DNA from: Nostocoides sp.
GTDB lineage: Bacteria > Actinomycetota > Actinomycetes > Actinomycetales > Dermatophilaceae
Direction of reading: 5' to 3'
DNA length: 64,000 nucleotides
Assembly (NCBI GenBank): GCA_016702415.1
Contig: JADJEA010000029.1
Span: 1 to 64,000 of the forward strand
Part shown: positions 56,879 through 64,000 of the stretch, in pieces
Layout: each line of letters opens with the position of its first letter
How positions within the stretch are numbered: the first letter of the stretch is position 1
Position numbers and translations under genes: made by a program
Notes under the pieces: model-generated
Database searches by the model: none
The model's input: the letters and a program-made list of their open reading frames with translations, nothing else
Told to the model about the DNA's origin: nothing

Positions 56879-57741
56879 ATGCGCATCGACGTGTGGTCCG
56901 ACCTCGTCTGTCCCTTCTGCCACCTGGGGCGGCGCCATCTGGATCTGGCGCTCGAGCAGTTCCCGCACCGCGACGAGATCGGGGTCGTCTGGCACAGTTT
57001 CGAGCTGGACCGGACCGCGGCAGCGGTCGACGACCGCCCGGTGGTCGAGCGCGTCGCCGCCAAGTACGGCGTTCCGGTCGATGGGATGCGGGCGCAACAC
57101 GAGCAGATGGCCGCAGCGGCTGCCGAGGTGGGGCTGGACTTCCAATGGGAGCGCCTGGTCGGCTCCAATTCGTATGCCGCACATCGCCTTCTCCACTACG
57201 CCCGGTCCGTTGGGCGCGAGCGGGAGGCCATGGACCGGATCATGCGGGCGTGGTATTCCGAGGGCGAGGCGATCGGTGACCCCGCGGTCCTCCAGCGGCT
57301 CGCGCTCGAGGCGGGGCTCGACGCGGACGACGTCGCCGACGTCCTGGCCAGTGACGATTTCGGCATCGACGTTCGCACTGACGAGGCCCTGGCCACCCAG
57401 ATCGGGATCACCGCTGTGCCGACCTTCGTCCTGGACCAGAAGTACGCCGTGACCGGCGCCCAACCCGTCGCCGCCCTCCTCCAAGCACTCACTCAGGCCT
57501 GGGCGGAGCAGGGCACGCCAGCACCCCAGCGCGAGCCGGACCACTGTGGCGGCGCCTGTGGGAGTGGCACCTGCGGCGGTAGCGGTCGCGGACGTGGTGG
57601 GTGCGAGGGTGACGGCTCTGGGGTGACGGCTCTGGGGGTGACGGCTCTGGGGGTGGCACCGGCGAGACGGGTCCGTGCGGTCATCCCGAAGCTGCCGGGA
57701 CCGGCGACCGCCACAGCGCGGCAGGAGCGGCGCAAGGGTGA
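56879..57741 (+). CDS. DsbA/FrnE-like oxidoreductase with Cys/Gly-rich tail, one frameshift
   Basis: Thioredoxin-fold protein of the FrnE/2-hydroxychromene-carboxylate-isomerase-like group. W-S-D-L-V-C-P-F-C-H-L-G holds the C-P-F-C active site; G-I-T-A-V-P-T-F-V-L holds the cis-Pro. No signal peptide, so probably cytoplasmic. The fold ends near A-L-T-Q-A-W-A-E, followed by a tail with C-G-G-A-C-G-S-G-T-C-G-G. As written the frame overruns into the next gene; adding one G to the run at 57620-57623 turns the tail into repeated G-D-G-S-G units, then G-P-C-G-H-P-E, and a stop at 57739-57741 that overlaps the next GTG start. This gives 287 residues and a natural gene junction. Confidence 0.85.
57609..57652 (+). 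repeat. Three-copy 15-base tandem repeat in the dsbA-like tail
   Basis: Units GTGACGGCTCTGGG (14), GTGACGGCTCTGGGG (15) and GTGACGGCTCTGGGG (15). Only the first is one G short, and that is the base whose restoration repairs the reading frame. In the repaired frame each unit encodes G-D-G-S-G. Confidence 0.9.
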
Positions 57742-58772
57742 GCGACGGGGTGAGCGCAGCGGCATACGACAGCGCGATCGGCGCCTTCTGGCGGTGGTGG
57801 GCGGAGGGCGGCGCCCGGGACACCGACGCCGCGATCGAAGCGCGCGAACCCGACCGGATCGCGGACCACCTCGCGACCCTGGTCGCGGCGATCGACCCCG
57901 GCCTGCAGTGGGAGTTGGGCGCCGGGGGGAGCACGCGGCATACCCTCGTCGTCACCGCGGCGGGCGACCCGCCCCTCCGGGCGACCGCGCGGGCCTGGTT
58001 GCGGGCGGCGCCACCGCCCGATCCGGTCTGGGGGTATGCCGACCTCCGCCAACCCGCCGCCGACCCCGACGGGAGCGTCCTCGAGATGGGCGGCCGCCGG
58101 ATCGCCTTCGATGCCTTCGTCGCCGCCGCCCACCGCGGTAGCACCGCGATCGACGTGGCCGTCCACCACCCGGTCTTCATGGACATCGCCGCGGACGACG
58201 CCGCCCGCCTGGCCTATCTCGCGCTCGACACCCACCTCGGCGAGGAGGTCGTGGAGACCTGGCTCGGTGAGGTGACCTGGCCCGGCGAGCCTCCCCTGGA
58301 CGCCTTCCCGCTGCGCTTCCTGCGTGGTGTGGTGACGGAGTTCGCCGACGGCTGGCGCACCCCCGACGGGGAGCCACAGTGGGTCGCTCTGCGCGGCACG
58401 GGGCCGACCGGGTCGCCGGTGCTCGCGTTCGCGCAGGTTCCCCTGCGCCAGATCACCTTTCCGCTGTTCGACACCCATATCGGCGTCACCCTGCCGTATG
58501 CCGAGTCCACCCCCGAGGGTCTGCCCGGTCCCGCCTCGCTGGAGGAATTGCGGTCACTCGAGGACCGTCTGGGTGCGGCACTGGGCGAAGACGGCCGGAT
58601 CGTGGCCCACCAGAGTCACGAGGGCGTGCGCCTCCTGCACCTGTATGCCGACGCGCACTCCCCCGCGGCCGACCGGGTCGCCGCCGTCGCCGCGGACTGG
58701 ACGGAGGGACGGGCCCAGACCATCGTCACCCACGATCCCGGCTGGTCACTCGTGCACCATCTCGCCGGATGA
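57738..58772 (+). CDS. DUF695 domain-containing protein
   Basis: 344 residues from a GTG at 57738 with AGGAG at 57723-57727. The central part (Y-L-A-L-D-T-H-L-G-E-E-V-V-E-T-W-L-G-E-V, then F-P-L-F-D-T-H-I-G-V-T-L-P-Y) matches DUF695-type proteins, which are cytoplasmic and of unknown function. The C-terminus (E-D-G-R-I-V-A-H-Q-S-H-E-G-V-R-L-L-H-L-Y) is the best conserved part. Translationally coupled to the DsbA-like gene, so a shared role is possible. Confidence 0.78.
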   Translation: MSDGVSAAAYDSAIGAFWRWWAEGGARDTDAAIEAREPDRIADHLATLVAAIDPGLQWELGAGGSTRHTLVVTAAGDPPLRATARAWLRAAPPPDPVWGYADLRQPAADPDGSVLEMGGRRIAFDAFVAAAHRGSTAIDVAVHHPVFMDIAADDAARLAYLALDTHLGEEVVETWLGEVTWPGEPPLDAFPLRFLRGVVTEFADGWRTPDGEPQWVALRGTGPTGSPVLAFAQVPLRQITFPLFDTHIGVTLPYAESTPEGLPGPASLEELRSLEDRLGAALGEDGRIVAHQSHEGVRLLHLYADAHSPAADRVAAVAADWTEGRAQTIVTHDPGWSLVHHLAG

Positions 58773-58822
58773 ATCCAGGCGTCGCCCGCCCGGACGAACC
58801 GATGACCTCGTGAAGGAATAGA

Positions 58823-58912
58823 GACACCCCGCGTACCTGGAAGAGCTCACTGACCCTTGCTGCATTCCTGCCCTGGGGGGGTTGGGTGAGGTACCACCAC
58901 GCGGGGTGCCGG
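58823..58912 (-). ncRNA. ffs: Signal recognition particle RNA (small bacterial type)
   Basis: The minus strand carries the conserved SRP apical region GGGCAGGAATGCAGCAAGG (plus-strand about 58855-58873), with the Ffh-binding asymmetric and symmetric loops. Outer arms pair as a long hairpin: CACCCCGC at 58825-58832 with GCGGGGTG at 58901-58908, and TACCTGG with CC-GGTAC-type bases further in. The size, about 90 bases, fits the small 4.5S-like form. The RNA joins Ffh for membrane targeting of proteins. Ends are estimated from pairing. Confidence 0.9.
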
Positions 58913-58941
58913 GTCCCAGTATAGGCGGGCCCATGAGGTGA

Positions 58942-58965
58942 GCGGGCCGAACGCACTCGGCCCGC
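58942..58965. terminator. GC-rich hairpin between SRP RNA and hydA
   Basis: GCGGGCCGA, loop ACGCAC, TCGGCCCGC: a perfect nine-base stem. It lies upstream of the SRP RNA start, in the gap after hydA, and is the second of two hairpins there. Confidence 0.4.
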
Positions 58966-58976
58966 CCCCCTCAGAG

Positions 58977-59001
58977 CCGGAACCTCACGTAGAGGTTCCG
59001 G
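58977..59001. terminator. Hairpin after hydA
   Basis: CCGGAACCTC, loop ACGTA, GAGGTTCCGG: a perfect ten-base stem directly after the hydA stop (59006). It probably ends the pyrimidine-catabolism transcript before the SRP RNA gene. Confidence 0.6.
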
Positions 59002-59005
59002 ACCT

Positions 59006-60430
59006 CTAGGTGAGGTACTGGGTCAGGCCCCGCTTGAGGAACTGCCCGTCACCCTTGGCCCCGAGGTATTCGTTGCCGTCGATGATGACCTTGCCGCGCG
59101 AGAGGACCGTATCGACGTGGCCGTCGATCTCGAAGCCCTCCCAGGCCGAGTGGTCCATGTTCATGTGGTGGGTCTTGCCCATGCCGATGGACGTGTGGCC
59201 GTTCGGGTCGTAGACGACGATGTCGGCATCCGCACCCGGGGCGATGACGCCCTTCTTGCCATACAGGCCGAACATCCGCGCCGGGGTCGTCGAGACCAAC
59301 TCGACCCAGCGCTCCACCGTGATCCGGCCCTCGACGACACCCTGGTAGAGCAGGTCGACGCGATGCTCGACCGAGCCGATGCCATTGGGGATGGCGCGGA
59401 AGTCGTCCTTGCCCATCTCCTTCTGCCCCTTGAAACAGAACGGGCAGTGGTCGGTCGACACCAGGCTCAACTCCCCGGTGCGCAGGCCGCGCCACAACTC
59501 GTTCTGATGCTCCTCAGCCCTCGAGCGCAGCGGTGTCGAGCACACCCACTTCGCGCCCTCGAAACCGGGAGCACCGAGGTTCTCCTCGAGGGAGAGATAG
59601 AGATACTGCGGGCACGTCTCGGCGAAGACGTTCTGACCGCGGGACCGCGCCGCGGCCACCTGGGCGACCGCCTGCTTCGCGGAGACGTGGACGATGTAGA
59701 GCGGGGCCTTGGTGACATCGGACAGCATGATCGCCCGGTGCGTGGCCTCCTCCTCCATCTGCCAGACGCGGGAGATGCCGTGGTAGTAGGGAGAGAGCTT
59801 CCCGGCGTCCGCGAGCTGGGCGGCCAGGATGTCGATGACCGGGCCGTTCTCGGCATGCATCATCGTCATCAGCCCGGTCTCGGCCCCGACCTGCATCGCT
59901 TTGAAGATCTGGGCGTCGTCGCTGTAGAACACCCCCGGGTAGGCCATGAACAGCTTGAAGCTGGTCACCCCTTCCTCAGGAAGCCGCCGCATGACGGCGA
60001 GGCTGTCGTCGTCGATGCCGCCGATGATCTGGTGGAAGCCGTAATCGATCGCACAATTGCCGTTGGCCCACTCGTGCCACTGGGCCAATCCGTCCATGAC
60101 CCGCTCGCCGTACCTCTGGATGGCGAAGTCGATGATGGTCGTCGTGCCACCCCAGGCGGCCGCCCGCGTTCCGGTCTCGAAGGTGTCGCACGCCTCCGTC
60201 CCGCCGAACGGCATTTGCATATGGGTATGGGGATCGATCCCCCCCGGGATGACGTACTTCCCGGTTGCGTCGATGACCCTGTCGACGGACTGCTCGAGGC
60301 CGCCGAGTCCGGCGCTCGTCGTGCCCGGCTGGAGAAGCCCCGCGATCCTGTCGCCCTCGATGAGGACGTCCGCCTGGACGCGTCCGGTGGCGGAGACGAC
60401 CGTCCCGCCCTTGATCAATGTCGTTGTCAT
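59006..60430 (-). CDS. hydA: Dihydropyrimidinase / D-hydantoinase
   Basis: Opens the ring of 5,6-dihydrouracil or dihydrothymine to the N-carbamoyl beta-amino acid. 474 residues, amidohydrolase fold with two metals: D-P-H-T-H-M-Q-M-P (H-x-H), the carbamylated lysine in T-S-F-K-L-F-M-A-Y, H-A-E-N and H-V-S-A histidines, and the C-terminal metal Asp in S-T-D-H-C-P-F. The start ATG at 60428-60430 is 20 bases from the ureidopropionase stop. Last gene of a four-gene operon with PreA, a permease and beta-ureidopropionase, which favours pyrimidine over plain hydantoin use. Confidence 0.93.
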   Translation of the reverse strand: MTTTLIKGGTVVSATGRVQADVLIEGDRIAGLLQPGTTSAGLGGLEQSVDRVIDATGKYVIPGGIDPHTHMQMPFGGTEACDTFETGTRAAAWGGTTTIIDFAIQRYGERVMDGLAQWHEWANGNCAIDYGFHQIIGGIDDDSLAVMRRLPEEGVTSFKLFMAYPGVFYSDDAQIFKAMQVGAETGLMTMMHAENGPVIDILAAQLADAGKLSPYYHGISRVWQMEEEATHRAIMLSDVTKAPLYIVHVSAKQAVAQVAAARSRGQNVFAETCPQYLYLSLEENLGAPGFEGAKWVCSTPLRSRAEEHQNELWRGLRTGELSLVSTDHCPFCFKGQKEMGKDDFRAIPNGIGSVEHRVDLLYQGVVEGRITVERWVELVSTTPARMFGLYGKKGVIAPGADADIVVYDPNGHTSIGMGKTHHMNMDHSAWEGFEIDGHVDTVLSRGKVIIDGNEYLGAKGDGQFLKRGLTQYLT

Positions 60431-60450
60431 GATGCGCTCCTATCTGCCGC

Positions 60451-61302
60451 TCAGGGGGCCACGATCGCGCCGTAGGCGTCCGGCCGGCGGTCGCGATAGA
60501 ACTGCCAGTCGTAGCGGGTGCTGCGGATTTCCTCGAGATCGATGTCGCGGATGAGCAGTTCTTCCTCGGTCTGGCTCCCCTTCTCGCCCACGAAATTGCC
60601 CTTGGGGTCGACGATGTAGGAGGTCCCGTAGAAGTTGACGGCGTTGTCCTCCCCGAACTCCCCGATCTCCGCACCAACGCGGTTCGGCACGCAGACGAAG
60701 TAGCCGTTCGCGCCGGCAGCGGCCGGCTGCTCGAGCTCCCACAGCCGGTTCGACAGCCCGGGCTTGGAGGCGTTGGGGTTGAAGACGATCTCGGCCCCGG
60801 CCAGGCCCAGCATCCGCCATCCCTCAGGGAAGTGGCGGTCGTAGCAGATGGTGACGCCGACCTTGCCGACCTTGGTCTCGAAGATGGGCCAGCCGAGGTT
60901 GCCCGGGCGGAAGTAGAACTTCTCCCAGAACCGGTCGACGTGGGGGATGTGGTTCTTGCGGTACTTGCCCAGGTAGCTGCCGTCGGCGTCGATGACGGCG
61001 GCGGTGTTGTAAAGGACCCCGGTGTTCTCCTCCTCGTAGATCGGCAGGACGATGACCATGCCGAGTTCCTTGGCGAGCGCCTGGAACCTCTCGGTCGTCG
61101 GGCCCGGGACGGACTCGGCGTAGTCGTAGTACTTCCGGTCCTGGACGACCCCGAAGTAGGGGCCGTAGAAGAGTTCCTGGAAACAGATGATCTGGGCCCC
61201 CTGCTCGGCCGCCTGCCGGGTCAGGCCGACATGCTTCTCGATCATCGACTCCTTGTCGCCGGTCCACTTCTGCTGGGTCAGGGCGACGCGAACGGTGCTC
61301 AT
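60451..61302 (-). CDS. Beta-ureidopropionase / N-carbamoyl amidohydrolase (nitrilase superfamily)
   Basis: Hydrolyses N-carbamoyl-beta-alanine (or the beta-aminoisobutyrate analogue) to the beta-amino acid, CO2 and ammonia. 283 residues from the ATG at 61300-61302. Catalytic triad: Glu in C-F-Q-E-L-F-Y, Lys in Y-R-K-N-H-I-P-H, Cys in T-I-C-Y-D-R-H-F-P-E-G. N-P-N-A-S and R-L-W-E-L-E-Q-P-A-A-A are typical of the beta-alanine-synthase branch rather than of nitrilases proper. A frame extension of 21 codons upstream has no support. Confidence 0.9.
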   Translation of the reverse strand: MSTVRVALTQQKWTGDKESMIEKHVGLTRQAAEQGAQIICFQELFYGPYFGVVQDRKYYDYAESVPGPTTERFQALAKELGMVIVLPIYEEENTGVLYNTAAVIDADGSYLGKYRKNHIPHVDRFWEKFYFRPGNLGWPIFETKVGKVGVTICYDRHFPEGWRMLGLAGAEIVFNPNASKPGLSNRLWELEQPAAAGANGYFVCVPNRVGAEIGEFGEDNAVNFYGTSYIVDPKGNFVGEKGSQTEEELLIRDIDLEEIRSTRYDWQFYRDRRPDAYGAIVAP

Positions 61303-61327
61303 GCGGGTACTCCTTGATCTCGGATGG

Positions 61328-62941
61328 TCAGTCGGACGTGGTGGCGTGGGCGGGTGCGGCGGCATGGCCCGCGTCGAAGGGCACGGTCTCGTGCGCCCGC
61401 TTCTCCGGCAGCGTCAGCAGCCAGTAGGTGGCCATCCCGACCAGGAAGGACACGACCCAGTTGTAGTCGTAGAGCGGCTTGAGGAAAGGAATCATGCCGT
61501 CCGCGGGGAAGGGCCCGCTCTTGGTCCCGTCGGGCGCGACGGCGGAGTAGGCCCCACCGACCGCGACGAGACCACCGAGCACGGTCGCGACGATGGCTTG
61601 CCAGTGCCAGCCGCCCTGGTAGTGATAGTCGCTGCGGTACTTGAACAGTTCCGGCACCCGGATATTGGTCTTGCGGTGCAGCCAGTAGTCGCCCACCAGC
61701 ACACCGCCGACGGCACCGAGGATGCCGCCGTAGAACCCGAGCCACACGAAGACATAGGCCTCCGGGCTGGCCAGCAGCTTCCACGGCAGGAAAAGCGTGC
61801 CGATAACCGCCGCGACCATGGCACCGGTCCGGAAGGTGATCAGCTTCGGCAGGGCGTTGGAGAAGTCCAGGGCCGGGCTGACGAGGTTGGCGGCGGTGTT
61901 GGTCTGGAAGCTCGAGACGACGATGACGAGCGCACCGATGACCACGGCGATCCGACTGCCGAAGTGGGAGACGAGCTGATCGGGATTCCACAGGGTCGCC
62001 GGGTCCACGTTGTAGTGCTTCGCCGCGAGCGAGGTCGTGAGCACGGCCATGAACGACACCACGAGCATGGTCGTCGGCAGCCCCCACGCCTGGCCCCGGC
62101 GCTGCGCCGCCTGATTCTCGGCGAAGCGGGTGAAGTCGGGCATATTGAGCGATAGCGTCGACCAGAAAGCGATATTGGCCATGAGGCTGGGCGGGAACGC
62201 CTTGATCCAGAAGTCATGTCCCCACCCGAGCGAGGACGGGTGCGTCAGGACCGGCCCGAGATTGCCCTTGGTCTGGAAGAGCAGGATGACGATCAGCACG
62301 GCGACCGAGCCGATGACGGTCGGGGCGGCGAACATCTGGAACCGGCGCAGCGAGTCGAAGCCCCGGATGATGATGGCCAGTTGCGCCACGACGCAGAACA
62401 GGTAGCACAAGAGCGTCGTCCACGGGAGCTCACCGAACACCCCGAGGCTGACCTTCGAGGCACCCGTCCAGGACGAGCCGATCATCGCCCCGAGGGCGAG
62501 ATTGAGAGCCAGACCACCGAACCACGTCTGTATGCCGAACCACCCGCACGCGACCAGACCGCGCATGACCGCCGGGAGATTGGCACCGCGGACGCCGTAT
62601 GCCGCGCGCGCGAACACCGGGAAACTGATGCCGTGCTTGGCGCCCGCGTGGGAGTTCAACAGCATGGGGATCAGGACGATCAGGTTGGCCAAGACGATCG
62701 TGAACAACGCCTGGATCCAGTTCATCCCCAAGGCGATCAGGGAGGCAGCCAGGGTCCAGGTCGCCGCGTTCATACACATGGCGACCCAGAGGGTGAGGTA
62801 CGCACGCTCGTTCCACGTGCGATGCGCCGGGTGGATCGGACGAAGGTCGCGGTTGTACAGCGCCGGTGCAACCTCGTGCCCGTGGGCATCCAGGTCGATG
62901 GCGCGTCCGGCCCTCGTCGTCGCGGACGGGGATTCGGTCAT
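61328..62941 (-). CDS. NCS1 family nucleobase/hydantoin permease
   Basis: 537 residues with 12 membrane helices, related to Mhp1 and to uracil/allantoin permeases. N-terminal N-R-D-L-R-P-I-H-P-A-H-R-T-W before helix one; G-W-F-G-I-Q-T-W-F-G-G-L-A helix three region; N-M-P-D-F-T-R-F-A, the family motif of helix six. It likely imports uracil, thymine, allantoin or a hydantoin by cation symport, feeding the operon around it; the choice cannot be made from sequence alone. Spacing is 28 bases from preA and 25 from the ureidopropionase. Confidence 0.88.
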   Translation of the reverse strand: MTESPSATTRAGRAIDLDAHGHEVAPALYNRDLRPIHPAHRTWNERAYLTLWVAMCMNAATWTLAASLIALGMNWIQALFTIVLANLIVLIPMLLNSHAGAKHGISFPVFARAAYGVRGANLPAVMRGLVACGWFGIQTWFGGLALNLALGAMIGSSWTGASKVSLGVFGELPWTTLLCYLFCVVAQLAIIIRGFDSLRRFQMFAAPTVIGSVAVLIVILLFQTKGNLGPVLTHPSSLGWGHDFWIKAFPPSLMANIAFWSTLSLNMPDFTRFAENQAAQRRGQAWGLPTTMLVVSFMAVLTTSLAAKHYNVDPATLWNPDQLVSHFGSRIAVVIGALVIVVSSFQTNTAANLVSPALDFSNALPKLITFRTGAMVAAVIGTLFLPWKLLASPEAYVFVWLGFYGGILGAVGGVLVGDYWLHRKTNIRVPELFKYRSDYHYQGGWHWQAIVATVLGGLVAVGGAYSAVAPDGTKSGPFPADGMIPFLKPLYDYNWVVSFLVGMATYWLLTLPEKRAHETVPFDAGHAAAPAHATTSD

Positions 62942-62969
62942 ACCAGGGTTTCCGTTCTCGAGTGCCGTA

Positions 62970-64000
62970 TCAGTGGATGTCGATTCCGACGGTAGAGCGG
63001 TAGGCCGACATAGCGTCCCAATCGGTCGTCACGGCCGGACTCTCGGCCTGGAGCTGATCCCAGGTCACGGGCTGACGACCGCTGTCCACGGTGACCATGG
63101 TGATGCAGCCGTCCACGGGACAGACATTGGCGCACAGTGCACATCCGACGCAATCAGACTCGCGGACGACGGGTTTGGGCCGCGAGTCCGCGACCGCCTT
63201 GCCGTTGGCGTTGCGGTCGAAGCCGGGTTGGACGACCTGGCCCGCGGTGTCCACCAGATCGATGCATTGGTGCGCGGTGTCCTCGCACGCGTTGTAGCAG
63301 AGATTGCACGAGATGCACGCGTTCGTGTCGATGCGAGCAACCGCCTGGTAGGACAGGTCGAGTTGACCGAAGGTGCTCACCCCGGAGAGCGCGCGCCCAC
63401 GGAAATCCTCGATCGTGGCGAACCCCTTGTCGTCCATCCAGTTCGACAGGCCGTCGACGAGGTCGTCGATGATCCGGAAGCCGTAGTGCATGGCACCGGT
63501 GCAGATCTGGACCGAGCTGGCTCCGAGGAGGAAGAACTCGGCGGCGTCGGTCCAGGTGACGATTCCGCCGATTGCGCTGATCGGAACCCCCGAGGCGACC
63601 GTGTCGGGGTCGGTCATCAGTTCCGACAGCATGTGGAGGGCGATCGGCTTGACGGCGGGGCCGGCATACCCCCCGTGGGTTCCCCGACCACCGATGGTGG
63701 GACTGATCGAGAAGGTGTCCAGATCCACCTTGGTGATGCTGTTGATCGTGTTGATCAGGCTCAGGGCATCGGCGCCGCCAGCCAGGGCCGCCCGGGCGGA
63801 GGCCTTGATGTCGGTGACATTGGGGGTCAGCTTCACGATGACGGGGATCGACGCCACCGAGGTGGCCCACTCGGTGTTGAGTTGGCACATCTCGGGGACT
63901 TGTCCGACCGCCGCCCCCATGCCACGTTCCGACATGCCTTGGGGGCAGCCGTAGTTGAGCTCGATCCCGTCGGCGCCGGTGTCCTCGATCTGCCGGATGA
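62970..64000 (-). CDS. preA: Dihydropyrimidine dehydrogenase subunit PreA (N-terminus beyond window)
   Basis: Reduces uracil and thymine to the dihydro forms, with PreT in the bacterial enzyme. 343 residues are visible, entering at I-R-Q-I-E-D-T-G-A-D-G-I-E-L-N-Y-G-C-P-Q-G-M. The FMN barrel shows V-K-L-T-P-N-V-T-D-I, L-I-N-T-I-N-S-I, S-A-I-G-G-I and V-Q-I-C-T-G-A-M-H-Y-G. The C-terminal domain has two [4Fe-4S] sets: C-I-S-C-N-L-C-Y-N-A-C, and C-V-G-C-A-L-C-A-N-V-C-P. The frame is intact to the window edge; the PreT partner, if present, would lie further right. Confidence 0.9.
   Translation of the reverse strand, partial: IRQIEDTGADGIELNYGCPQGMSERGMGAAVGQVPEMCQLNTEWATSVASIPVIVKLTPNVTDIKASARAALAGGADALSLINTINSITKVDLDTFSISPTIGGRGTHGGYAGPAVKPIALHMLSELMTDPDTVASGVPISAIGGIVTWTDAAEFFLLGASSVQICTGAMHYGFRIIDDLVDGLSNWMDDKGFATIEDFRGRALSGVSTFGQLDLSYQAVARIDTNACISCNLCYNACEDTAHQCIDLVDTAGQVVQPGFDRNANGKAVADSRPKPVVRESDCVGCALCANVCPVDGCITMVTVDSGRQPVTWDQLQAESPAVTTDWDAMSAYRSTVGIDIH

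Overview
The window is about 70 percent G+C chromosomal DNA from an actinomycete. The family set supports this: a 14-gene nuo operon with actinobacterial features, a complete-looking menaquinone branch, F420-dependent glucose-6-phosphate dehydrogenase, PPi-type phosphofructokinase, a small SRP RNA, and the actinobacterial families DUF3027, DUF2530 and DUF5063. A placement near Micrococcales/Intrasporangiaceae is my inference from overall gene content; no rRNA or other marker in the window settles it.

Layout. 1-2154: a lower-G+C, heavily broken stretch on the minus strand (edge of a Tat-exported protein, an orphan NuoA-like gene, an arylsulfatase-like gene). 2266-7255 (+): korA and korB (2-oxoacid:ferredoxin oxidoreductase), a RarD-type exporter and a cation-diffusion facilitator. 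7340-24050 (-): polyprenyl diphosphate synthase at the distal end of nuoABCDEFGHIJKLMN. 24190-34456: the menaquinone block (geranylgeranyl-reductase family/MenJ, MenF, MenG, MenD, MenE, MenA) with a secreted propeller-like protein, a VOC protein, an ArsC-like protein and a PLDc_N membrane protein interspersed. 34595-42055: NCS2 purine permease, small actinobacterial proteins, cold-shock protein, a two-component pair and an HtrA-like protease. 42251-50129: HelD-like ATPase, zinc alcohol dehydrogenase, DUF2339 membrane protein, F420-dependent G6P dehydrogenase, RidA and PPi-PFK. 50288-56782 (-): LytR_C protein, aspartokinase, DUF5063, RecR, DnaX. 56879-58772 (+): DsbA/FrnE-like protein and DUF695 protein. 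58823-58912: SRP RNA. 59006-64000 (-): a reductive pyrimidine-catabolism operon (PreA, NCS1 permease, beta-ureidopropionase, dihydropyrimidinase).

How it works together. Left of 34.5 kb the genes form one respiratory neighbourhood: oxoacid oxidation to ferredoxin (KorAB), complex I (Nuo), and the ring and tail synthesis of its electron acceptor menaquinone. The right end is housekeeping DNA metabolism next to a uracil/thymine or hydantoin catabolic operon.

Two window-wide signals stand out. First, the heptamer GGCATAC/GTATGCC occurs about 80 times by hand count, in all reading frames, on both strands and between genes, far above a simple base-composition expectation. Second, seven otherwise intact genes (korB, nuoN, nuoA, a histidine kinase, helD, a DUF2339 gene, dsbA) each lack exactly one base; in most the site is a short mononucleotide run. 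korA and the sulfatase carry many more indels. I read most of these as sequence or assembly errors rather than decay, but that cannot be settled from the sequence alone. I saw no CRISPR array, prophage, insertion sequence or tRNA, and no clear new defence system.
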